Below are positions 55,176 to 64,000 of a stretch of 64,000 bases of DNA, piece after piece. The stretch spans positions 18,246,498-18,310,497 of the forward strand of contig JASXTE010000017.1 of the NCBI GenBank assembly GCA_030280995.1, read 5' to 3'. The position numbers and the translations under genes are program-made. This DNA is from Hemileia vastatrix (lineage: Eukaryota > Basidiomycota > Pucciniomycetes > Pucciniales > Zaghouaniaceae). Numbering within the stretch: position 1 is the first letter of the stretch; every line of letters begins with the position of its first letter. The notes under the pieces are model-generated. The model did no database searches and was not told the origin of the DNA. It saw nothing but the letters and a program-made list of their open reading frames with translations.

Positions 55176-58100
55176 GTGTGCAAAGCAAACTATCTTATAT
55201 CTCCCAGTGCACAGAACCTCCATGTCTTAAGGACTGGAGTTGCCTTAAACCGCTTGAGATTCATTCTTTTTAAGGAGGATATCCCCTTCAGTTGTCTTAT
55301 AGACTCTGGAGCTTCAATTTCTTTTGTCAGTTTATCTTTTGCCGAGAAGTTACAGCTGACATTAACAGATATCGATCGAACTCCAATTTGTTTGGTCGAA
55401 TCAGAGGAACCCAAATATTGGGTCAGTAAGAAAGTTTTATGGGTTTTCAACTTTCCGAATTTTCCCCCCTTTGAGTGGGAACTTACAGTCTTGGACGCCC
55501 CAAGGATGGAAGATACCATTCTTGGCCATGACTTTTTAACGCCCTGGAATCCTGAAATTGACTGGACACGGGGATTGATCACCCCACGGACTAAGTATAT
55601 TTCTAATTCTTCAATGCATGTCAATAGGGAGTTAAAATACCCGCCTGACAATGTCCTGCTAGAGGACAAAACTCTGCCAGATGACTTGCAAGCATCTGAT
55701 CTTTTTTTAAATGATCAATTGGCTAACCCTTCTAGCTCGATGACTTCACTCGAAGAGGATTTAAATTGCCTCGAAGTAATCAAATTATGCTCTCTCAATT
55801 CTGGTCTTCCCTCAACAGATTCTCTCAAAGATGATGAGGACAACCAAATCGACGTTGAAGCCATTAAATTGACTCTACCAGAAATCTATCATTATTTCCT
55901 CAATGATTTTTCAATCCGCAAGGCCAATAAGTTACCACCTCATCGACCCTACGGCCATCAGATAGAGTTAGTAGGTCCAGTACCTCCAGCAGGTCCTGTC
56001 TATTCTTTTTCAAAGGACGAATCTCAAGTTCTTTGAGACTAAATTGCAGAGAATGTAGCCAAAGGTTTCATCAAAGCCAGTAAATCTCCAACCGGCTCCC
56101 CTGTCCTCTTTGTAAAAAAGAAGGATGGTAGTCTTAGGTTGTGTGTTGACTATAGAAAGCTCAACACAGTCACTAAGAAGAATGCATATCCTGTTCCTCC
56201 TATGTCATTGCTTCTTACCCTTTTTAATGGTGCTAATTTTTTTTCTAAAATTGATCTTAGAGGCGCTTACAATCTTATTCGCATTGCGGAAGGTCATGAA
56301 CCACTGACTGCAATGCGCACTAGATTTGGTAGTTTTGAATATTTAGTTATGCCTTTTGGATTGTGTAACGCACCATCTACTTTTCAAACTTTTGTCAATG
56401 ACATCTTTCAAGATGTTGTTGAACAATTTGTTGTCGTCTATTTAGATGATATTTTAATTTTCTCGAAAACACTGAATGAACATATTCATCATGTTCGACA
56501 GGTTTTAAATCGACTTTGAGATCATGGACTCCACGCCAAGCATAATAAATGCGAATTCCATCTTAAATCTATTGATTTTTTGGGTTTTACATTATCCACT
56601 TATGGTTTAGTCATGGACAACAAAAAAGTTCAAAAGGTCCTGGAATGGCCTGAGCCCAAATCTGTTAAATCCCTCCAAGGATTTTTGGGTTTTGCAAATT
56701 TCTATAGAAGATTTATTAAAGATTACTCTAAAACTATTTCCAATCTTACTTCTCTTCTTAGAAATGATATTCCTTTTGTTTTTACTTCTACAGCGCGAAA
56801 GGAATTCGAAGCATTGAAGACGGCGTTCACCACAGCTCCAATTCTTCGACACTTTGATCATACTGTTTTGACAATAGTCGAGACAGATGCTAGCGATTAT
56901 GCTATCGCAGGGGTCATCTTTCAATTGAATCCAGAAACAAAACTGTTTCATCCTGTTGCTTTTGAGTCACGCAAACTCATTGCAGCAGAGTTAAATTATT
57001 AAATTCATGACAAAGAGCTTTTAGCTATTATTCACTGTCTTAAAAAATGGCGCTCTTTTCTGCTCAGCCTAGATAGTCCTTTTCAAATTTTAAGAGACCA
57101 TAATGCTTTGAAATACTTTATGTCTTCCAAAGTGTTAACCAGGCGTCAAGCCAGGTGGGCTGAATTTCTGTCTGAATTTCCTTTTTCTATTTCCTATTGC
57201 CCAGGTAAGAACTGCATTGTCCCAGATATCCTGTCACGTCGGGACGACGTTTACCCACAGCGGGGGGAGGCATTTGCTGAAAAAAATCCAGCAAATGTGA
57301 AATAAATCTTCAACGAATCAATGTTAACAACTCATCAACTTAATTCAATGACAATTCAATTGTTTCAAAATCCACTATCCAACATCCTTGAAGCTCAGTG
57401 GAAGGACGATTATTGTTTAGGGTTAAAAGACAAAATACTCTCGAAGAAAGGGGCCAAAAGTTTAGTATTGAATCAAGTCTATTAGTCTTCGAAGGTGGAG
57501 TAGTCATACCCGACAACAATGAGATGAAATTATGGATTTTCAACAGTCGACATGATTCTCCATTAGCTGGTCATTTTGGTGTTGATAAAACCTACCAGTT
57601 AATAGCGAGGGATTTCTTCTGGCCAGGTATGACCAGCGAAATCAAGGCCTATATAAAAGCTTGGTACAAATGTAATAGGAATAAGGCTCCCTGTCACCGG
57701 AAGTATGGGTTGCTTCAACCACTTCCTATTCCCTCTAAACCTTGGGAATCTTTATCGATGGATTTTATTTCTCAACTTCCTCTTTCTAATCATTTTGATG
57801 CTATATTAGTAATAGTAGATAGATACTCAAAGATGTCTATTTTCATTAAAACCACTACTACTGCTACTGCAGAAGATCTGTCAAAATTTTTTCTAGAATA
57901 TGTATTTTCCAAACACGGCTTACCTAATGATATTATTTCAGATAGAGGCTCATTGTTTGTATCCACATTCTGGACTCAACTGTGTTGACAACTCAATATC
58001 ACGAGGAACCTCTCCACAGCCTATCATCCCAAAACCGATGGGCAAACAGAAAGGGTCAACCAAATCCTCGAACAATACCTTCGCATGTATGTCAGTTACC

Positions 58101-59206
58101 AACAAGACGATTGGACCACATGGCTACCATTGGCTGAATTTGCTTATAATAACTTGACTCATTCTTCGACACAACAATCTCCTTTTGAAACTATTTATGG
58201 AAGACATCCTCGATTCAATTCAATCCATGTAGGAACTAATCATCCTGTGGAACATTATTTTTGAACCATATCACGACTCCAAGAGGATCTTAAATCAAAT
58301 CTAGAATTAGCGGTTCGAAGGTACAAGGAACAGGCTGACAAACATCGACAAACTGCTCCTCCCTTTAAACCAGGTGACAAAGTATGGCTCAACGCACGGA
58401 ACATTCGAACAACTCAACCATCAAAGAAACTGGCTGAAAAACGCTTGGGGCCATTCAAAATCGACTCTGAAGTCTCTAAAACTGCATTTCGACTCAAGCT
58501 ACCTCCTAAATGGCGGGCTATTCACCCTGTTTTTCACGTATCTCTCCTGGAACTGGCTCGAGAAACATACCCGGGCAAGAACCAACCTCCTCCAGAACCG
58601 GTCGAAGTAGAAGACCATCTAGAGTGGGAAGTAACTAATCATCCTGCGGAACATTATCTTCAAACTATATCACGACTCCAAGAGGAACTTAAATCAAATC
58701 TAGAATTAGCGGTTCGAAGGTACAAGGAACAGGCTGACAAACATCAACAAACTGCTCCTCCCTTTAAACCAGGTGACAAAGTATGGCTCGACGCACGGAA
58801 CATTCGAACAACTCAGCCATCAAAGAAACTGGCTGAAAAACACTTGGGGCCATTCGAAATTGACTCTGAAGTCTCTAAAACTGTATTTCGACTCAAGCTA
58901 CCTCCTAAATGGCGGGCTATTCACCCTGTTTTTCACGTATCTCTCCTGGAACTGGCTTGAGAAACATACCCGGGCAAGAACCAACCTCCTCCGGAACCGG
59001 TCAAAGTAGAAGACCATCTAGAGTGGAAAGTAAGCCGTATCCTTGATTCAAGAATGCGCAAGGGGAAACTTCAATACCTCGTGGAATGGGAAGGGTTCCT
59101 CAATGACTCAGACAAAACATCCTGGGAACCAGCCATCAATGTTTCTAACGCCCCTGAACTCCTAAAATCTTTTCATCTTAAATACCCTTTAAAACCAAAA
59201 CCTTAA
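55176..59206 (+). pseudogene. G2 pol: protease, RT, RNase H, integrase, chromodomain
   Basis: Protease LIDSGAS near 55302 lies in an open frame of 286 codons. Reverse transcriptase has [10 protein letters not shown] near 56135 and YLDD at 56439-56450, with VEQFV before it that G1 has lost. RNase H ETDASDYAIAGV is near 56882. Integrase has AGHFGVDKTY and the core near 57760-57960. The chromodomain ends at TAA 59204-59206. Stops near 56035, 56519, 57001, 57302, 57988, 58264 and 58958 mostly read TGA or TAA. The integrase C-terminal part is duplicated in tandem (58234-59031). Better preserved than G1 pol. Confidence 0.85.
58234..59031 (+). repeat. 399-bp tandem in-frame duplication in G2 pol
   Basis: The segment starting AACTAATCATCCTG at 58234 begins again at 58633. 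The 399-bp period (133 codons) preserves the frame and repeats the integrase C-terminal region up to the start of the chromodomain (HLEWEV). Copies differ at only a few percent of bases. The first has a TGA where the second reads CAA. Confidence 0.85.
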
Positions 59207-59902
59207 AACTCTCTTTTCTTTTCTCTGTTTTTTTTCTTTCTTTCTTTTAAAATCTAAAACATTTTTATTTCTAAAAAATTCTTTTGTTTTCTTCTTTATT
59301 CTTTCTCTTTTCAAAATGTTTCAATCTTCTTTTAAACTAAAATAAAAAAATAAAATGAAATGAAATAAAAACCAAATTAAAATAAAGTAAAAATAAAACA
59401 AATAAAATATAAAAATAAAAAATAAAAAATAAAAAAAAATTTGTTTCTCAATTTTCTATATAAATTTTTTCTTTAAAATTTTATTTTCCTCGAACTATCG
59501 AAATTCTTCACGAACATTACACGACCATCTTTTTTGAACTTCACTTTAACTTCTAAATCACCTTTTTTAAATTCTTTGAAACAAATTACTTCTTTCTTCA
59601 AAATCCTCTTAGAAATTTTATTTCGTCTCTTCTTTTCTTTCTTTTCTTTTTTCAAATAACTAAAATCCCTCAAATCTTCAATTAACAAACTTAAATAACA
59701 ATTTTTTCCTAAATTATCTCAATCAATTATTTCTTTCTTATTTATTTCTTCTTACTTAATTCTTTTCTTTTTGAACTTTAAAACTAAAACTCCTTCAATC
59801 AAATATTCTTTTTTTTCTTTCTCTCATTTAAACTTCTTCTTTCAAAATCTTAAAACAAATTTAAAATCTTTTTTCTGTCTTTTCCTTCTTTCTCTCAAAA
59901 TC
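59207..59902. other. AT-rich spacer of G2
   Basis: Runs of AAATAAAA and TTTCTTTC as in G1. No gene. Confidence 0.6.
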
Positions 59903-60967
59903 TCATATAAAAAATAAAATAAAATAAAATTCTAAATAAAATAACAAAGTAAAATAATTAAAATACAAATTGTTTTTACATTCTTTTTTTCTTTTCTCTT
60001 TTATCTTCTTCCAAACCAATCCCTTCATCTTCTCCAAAATTTCCCTTATCTCCTTTCTACATTTCTCAAAATTCTCCCCCTCTCCTACCGGAATCAACTC
60101 CCCAAGCTCAAGTAACTCCTCGGCTACGTTGAAGGAAGCGGCATTGATAATGTTATCAATCTCGCCGCTGAATTCTTCAATATATTTTGCTCATCAAATC
60201 TGACGAGGTTTCTTTGACCAAACTTGATCGAGGGTTTCTTCGTTTTCCTCCCTCAAGGTAACAGTTGGTATTCTATCCTCCACTGCCACTTCCACCGCAA
60301 TGGATCCCACAAGGGTCGCTTCCACATTTGAAGTTTCTGTTGTAGGGGCCTCGATGATGACGTCTGAATTCTAAAAAAAAAAAAAAACAGAATGATCAGT
60401 AATTAAATTTATAAACTATAAAAGAGTGAACTTACTTCGAAGATTGGGTCAGGCTCCAAAAATAATCTAGGAGTGACCTTCTCTGCCACCTCCCTTTCCT
60501 CTTCATCATCTTCAATGACCACCCGTCGTTTTATCGGGGTTTTCCTCCTCTTCTTCGACCAATTCATCAACCTCCTCCTTGATGACCCCCCTCTTGTTCC
60601 CAGCCCTAGCCACCCAGATGTTCACATCATCTTTGACTTCTTCCTCATTCTCTCCCACCAATTGATTATCCCCAATGGACACATCCCAGATGTCCTCGAC
60701 TACTTCCTTCGTTTTAGGGATCACCCAATACTTCGTCTTAGTAAACCGACTCTCAATGTTGGCATTCTTTGCTAAGGCGTCACACGCCACTCTTCTCCAT
60801 TGGCAAAACTCGCACTTCTGGCAAGGCCCTCGTGTCGCCGTACTCTCCACCCAGAAATACTCCATTGACTCGCAAGCCGTGCAAGTCTTCAAAAATTGCC
60901 GTGTGACAACACCCCCATCCGCTTTAGGGTGTGGAGGCGTGGGAGTCGGTGTAGGGAAATCCGTCAT
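59903..60967 (-). pseudogene. Antisense Zn2Cys6-like accessory gene of G2
   Basis: ATG 60967 gives MTDFPTPTPTPPHPKADGG, then the cysteine cluster with the same spacing as G1, except that the third cysteine is tryptophan (CTACESMEYFW) while CEFCQWRRVAC is intact. TKTKYWVIPKTKEVVEDIWDV is almost identical to G1. A one-base shift lies near 60540, after EEEENP. The intron 60371-60435 sits at exactly the same place as in G1. The second exon reads ETLDQVWSKKPRQI, a TGA, then EELLELGELIPVGEG and a basic tail to 59903. The conserved exon plan on the strand opposite gag-pol argues for a real gene in the ancestor. Confidence 0.6.
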
Positions 60968-61055
60968 AATGAATTAAAGTAATAAAAATAATAATTAAGT
61001 AAAGAGGAAGGGAAATTAGTGTGGGAAATATGTTTTATGCTCAACGGAGCTCGCG

Positions 61056-61063
61056 TTCTTATA
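61056..61063 (-). promoter_or_regulatory. TATA box for the antisense gene (G2)
   Basis: TATAAGAA on the minus strand, about 90 bp before ATG 60967, matching the position of TATAAAAA in G1. Confidence 0.4.
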
Positions 61064-61073
61064 CCCGGGCATC

Positions 61074-61879
61074 TGTCATGCGCCACGTGACACTCGAGGC
61101 AAAAGTAGCTCATTAAATCAATACTAAAGGGTTCAAATCCATACTCGAAGCGCAGAAAAGCAACTCTCCATAGCAACTGCGACTTTCCTTTGTGTACTCG
61201 CTATTCAATTGCGCTAGCCTAAAACTCTAAATCTAAATTAGTCAATCTCTCAATAGTGTGTCTTAGTCTTTTTCCCAATAAGCGACGCACAGCGCAATAG
61301 TTAATATAATAGTACATTAAAAGGTTTATGAAATGTCTGTGGGTTATTAAGGGGTAGTGAGCATGGACGGAATGGTTAGTGAAGGATTAAGGGGTTAACG
61401 GATGATAGTGAGGAGGGTCCAGGTGTAACGGATATATTTTAAATGGGTTATGGTGTGCGGAATGGTGGATGAGTATGAGGTCAATGCAAGGAGGAGTAAA
61501 GGATATAAAAGGGACTGGTTTTTTGGTTTGATATTCCTTAGAATTAAATTATAAAACGTATTTATAGTTAATAGTGATAAAACTCTAAAGTGAAAATCAT
61601 TATTATTGTATCTTTCTTTATTTTCTCAATAATCATATCTAAATCCTAAATCTTTGATTGTTGAGTTTTCCAACCCTTTGTGAGATCTTAAGAATTTTAA
61701 TATTATCGTTCAATTATATTAGAATCCTTCTTGAACATAACTTGAAGCAGTAGTTCTTCCTTCAAGTCATCTTCAAACCACTTCCTCGAACTATTCCTCT
61801 GTGCTTCGAAGAAGTATCTGAACCTTTTATCTCACTTGCAGGAACATCCTCGACCTTGTGCGTAGGTCGTCCGGTGACA
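61074..61879 (+). repeat. G2 3' LTR
   Basis: Begins TGTCATGCGCCACGTGACAC, ends GTCCGGTGACA, with TATAAAAG at 61504-61511. It is the full-length form of the 5' LTR. Confidence 0.9.
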
Positions 61880-63102
61880 GCTGGATAAAACTGAAAAATC
61901 TATTTGTCAAATTGGGATCTTGGTGGTTTGTCATCAGTTGAAATTGAAGAGATTTTTCATTTAGGGGAGGATCAGTATGTGAATGTGATTCCACAATCAT
62001 GTTGTGAAAATTTATACAACAGGTCATTGTATCCTTGAATTCTTCAATATTCCATAGACAACATGGCTGCTTTAGTATACCCCACATACTTTGCAACACC
62101 CCAAAAGCACGTTCTCTGTCCTTTCTAGCACTTTCTTGTAATTTAGAGTAGTATCTGCTTGCCTCATCTTGTGGATGAGAAATTTTTTTCACCAGGCTTG
62201 ACCATGGCAGGTAAATTCCATCAGAAAGGTAGTAACCATTTATATACTTTTTATTATTTATTTTAAATATTACATCATATTGACTCTCTGCCAATATTTT
62301 ATCAAAAAAGTTGCTGCATTGAATAACATTAATTTCATTTAAAGTACCAGGTGACCAAAAGAAAGCATGCCAAAATTGTAAATTTTTGCTTGCTACAGCC
62401 TCTAATATCATTGTAGGAGTTTTTTCTTTTCCCTGGTACTGACATTCCCAGGCAGTGGGGAAGTTTTTCAACTCCCAAAACATTCCATCAATACTTCCAA
62501 GACATCCCAGAAACCCCCTATCTTGGTTTCTCTGGTGGATTTGGTTCTTGTAAGTACTTGTCCTTATATAAAGATATTATGTCTTTAAAAAGGTTTTTAG
62601 TGCCTTTAGTGAAGTGTTTTCAGCCATTCAAACATATTTGTCAGTAGAATCAGCAGATATCCCATAGGTAAGCTGGCAAAGTACACTTTTTAACTTTTGG
62701 TGAGGTGTCAAACCAAGTTTCCCACAGCAATCCTGCATTAAGTAATGTATTTATTAGAAAAATCTTGATAAAGCTTGATATTAATAAAAAATTACTATGC
62801 TTACATATTTTAAAGCCCAATAGTTATTGTGCATCTGTAGATTGTGAATAATTTTTGTAAACAGATCTTTACTAATTTTAAATTAGTGTTCAAAAATAAT
62901 ATTGTTGTAGGTTGGGTTATTGTCAAAGTAGTCTTTCATTAAGCAATCATTACCAATGCTAAAATCTTATTCAATCATTTTTTTTTGGTTTTTTTGTAGT
63001 TGAATTAGATTTTTGATTGTTCTAATAGTTTGTTAATAAATAAGTAAGAAGTAGATCTTCTTCTTCTATGTCTAGTAAATCATCAATGAAATTGAATGGC
63101 AT
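61880..63102 (-). pseudogene. E1 Harbinger (Plant_tran-like) transposase, main part
   Basis: ATG 63102 (MPFNFIDDLLDIEEED). The first exon includes MKDYFDNNPTYNNIIFEH and LFTKIIHNLQMHNNYWALKY. A GT-AG intron (about 62737-62805) leads to DCCGKLGLTPHQKLKSVLCQL, YGISADST and the DDE core: GSIDGMFWELKNFPTAWE (first Asp, near 62490), YYLSDGIYLPWS (second Asp) and RKDRERAFGVLQSMW (Glu, near 62125). The last 200 codons (62483-61880) are open. Damage: TAG and TAA in exon 1, TGA in DKYV*MAE (CGA expected), and a frame slip near 62530. G2 interrupts the gene at 61880; the tail is at 52996-53107. Confidence 0.75.
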
Positions 63103-63344
63103 GGGAAAGACAACAGTAGAGTGAATAAAAATGAGTGTTGTAGAAGGAGGGATAGAGAAATTAGTGCAGTGGAAGCAGGGATGTTATTGAATAAACCAAA
63201 AAACACAAGTGTTGAATATTTTGCGTAACTCACGAATAGTGAAAATTTTCACTAACGAGTGTGGAATGGCCTCATTAGTTAGTGCAACTCAGAAATAATA
63301 TGCAAGTAAGCAGTAGTTACACACCCGCACAAGAGTGGATTCTC
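63103..63344. other. E1 right terminal region
   Basis: Contains a short inverted repeat (GTGAAAATTTTCAC near 63238) and the right TIR. No gene. Confidence 0.55.
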
Positions 63345-63513
63345 TGATGTGAGACTAGCTAAGTACATACTATGGTAACACCATAAAAAAAGGAAGTACC
63401 CCCTATTGGCTAATGGACAGTTGAGAATGGGAATTTTATGATCAGATGATCTTTATTGCTTATTTCTCATGGTCTATATATAGTATATGGCTGCAGAGTA
63501 GTCAAGACCTAAC
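63345..63513 (-). repeat. Copia LTR, right piece
   Basis: Continues the LTR from 47527. It contains CTAAGTACATA as in the young copia LTR and ends GACCTAACA. A C-rich tract (CCTGCCCCC) and GACTTAG follow, the same arrangement as the polypurine tract beside 38931. The internal region of this copia element therefore starts at 63514 and is at once disrupted by later insertions. Confidence 0.5.
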
Positions 63514-63535
63514 ACCTGCCCCCTTGACTTAGACT

Positions 63536-63793
63536 CACTACACAATATAGGGGGTGGATTTACTAGCAAGTCCTCAACCTGAACTCAGATGGAACTCAGA
63601 TGGAACTAAGACTGAACTCATACTGAAACCATACTGAACTCAACTTGAACACCCACATAAAACTGTTCTTCTGAGTGTTGTTCATCCCTGATTGTATGGT
63701 TCCCTTGTCAATAGCTCAATGGGTGTTCAATCTGGTGAGTTTGGGTCCAAGGTTGCAGACTCGCTAGCAAGTCTGCCCCCATATTGTGTGGTG
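63536..63793. mobile_element. MITE D2, 258 bp, TSD ACT
   Basis: Inverted copy of the family at 14410-14670. Ends CACTACACAATATAGGG and (reverse complement) CACCACACAATATGGGG; ACT on both sides (63533-63535 and 63794-63796). It landed at the junction between copia internal sequence and the next LTR. Confidence 0.8.
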
Positions 63794-63795
63794 AC

Positions 63796-64000
63796 TGTCA
63801 GTGTATGCTAGTATCTAAGTATGATTTAATAGTAAATATTAATGGTCCTACTACTTATTAATAAATGATTTAGTGATTAAACCTCAGGGGAAGACTAATA
63901 AAACAGTTATTCTCAATATAAACTCACAATACTTGGATTTTTATGCGTGCTAGTGGTGGAAAATAGATGAATAAAATATATCTATATCTTATATAAAGAT
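63796..64000. mobile_element. Start of a second LTR of the 24591 family
   Basis: TGTCAGTGTATGCTAG onward matches the solo LTR at 24591 for the rest of the window with few differences. The element continues past the window edge, so it is unknown whether this is a solo LTR or a full element. Confidence 0.8.

Larger units (their letters stand above)
53108..61879 (+). mobile_element. Ty3/gypsy chromovirus G2, inserted in E1 transposase
   Basis: LTRs 53108-53893 (786 bp) and 61074-61879 (806 bp; the 5' copy lacks about 20 bp). The flanks share CTGG (53104-53107 and 61881-61884, with a mismatch at the fifth base). Gag, pol with chromodomain, AT-rich spacer and antisense gene are in the same order as G1. 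It has fewer stops than G1, but a 399-bp in-frame duplication lies near the end of pol. Confidence 0.9.
47528..63344 (+). mobile_element. Harbinger-type element E1, nested
   Basis: Left end GAGCATCCACACTCGCGGGT; right end (reverse complement) GAGAATCCACTCTTGTGCGG. TGA is duplicated on both sides (47525-47527 and 63345-63347). Two original genes face each other: a Myb/NAM-like gene (47871-48839, +) and a DDE transposase (63102 leftward, -). A foldback element (49063-52932) and chromovirus G2 (53108-61879) lie between or within them. Without these, E1 is about 3.2 kb, normal for the superfamily. Its transposase is of the Plant_tran type, unlike A and B. Confidence 0.75.

Noticed and set aside
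54216..55669. Antisense open frames opposite G2 gag and pol
   Set aside because: They are shadows of the sense coding sequence, without introns, promoter or independent conservation, unlike the gene at 59903-60967.

Overview
The window looks like AT-rich, transposon-saturated nuclear DNA from a basidiomycete, most likely a rust fungus (Pucciniales). The reasons are a nine-exon fungal membrane-protein gene (DUF2985 type) with 79-114 bp GT-AG introns, rust-style SANT/Myb-like companion proteins of PIF/Harbinger transposons, Ty3 chromoviruses and Ty1/copia elements, and no bacterial features. Species is not determined. All boundaries and splice sites were read by eye.

Layout. 1-1130 is AT-rich flank with a small MITE-like palindrome pair. 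1131-28073 is one nested PIF/Harbinger-like complex. Element A1 (3-bp target duplication AAT) is interrupted by A2 (2166-18419, TSD ATT), by a C-family TIR element (18800-20330) and by A3 (from 20776, TSD ATT, right end deleted). A2 is itself interrupted by B1 (2649-10149, TSD ATT), two MITEs and a solo LTR. B1 carries a fragment of a copia element. A3 carries a solo LTR (24591-25764, TSD CAGTG).

28677-37079 is a Ty3/gypsy chromovirus, G1 (TSD TTATC), inserted near an old copia element whose gag lies at 37709-38695. 38756-43676 is a young, nearly intact copia element on the minus strand (TSD TAAAT). 44213-46957 (minus strand) is the only convincing host gene.

47458 to the window end is a second nested complex. 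A copia LTR is split by Harbinger element E1 (47528-63344, TSD TGA). E1 contains a foldback element (49063-52932) and a second chromovirus, G2 (53108-61879), which cut the E1 transposase reading frame. At the right edge come a MITE and the start of another LTR.

The most interesting content is cargo. Harbinger families A and B share a three-gene module: a HARBI1-like transposase, a same-strand gene resembling the fungal TET/JBP-like 2OG-Fe(II) dioxygenases, and a convergent SANT/Myb-like gene. The A2 dioxygenase copy keeps an HxD iron-binding motif. Both chromoviruses carry, between pol and the 3' LTR, a spliced antisense gene whose cysteines match the Zn2Cys6 spacing (C-X2-C-X6-C-X12-C-X2-C-X6-C). 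Most stop codons in the decayed elements are TGA where a sister copy or the protein context calls for CGA. That fits CpG methylation damage and gives a possible reason for a transposon to carry a TET-like enzyme.
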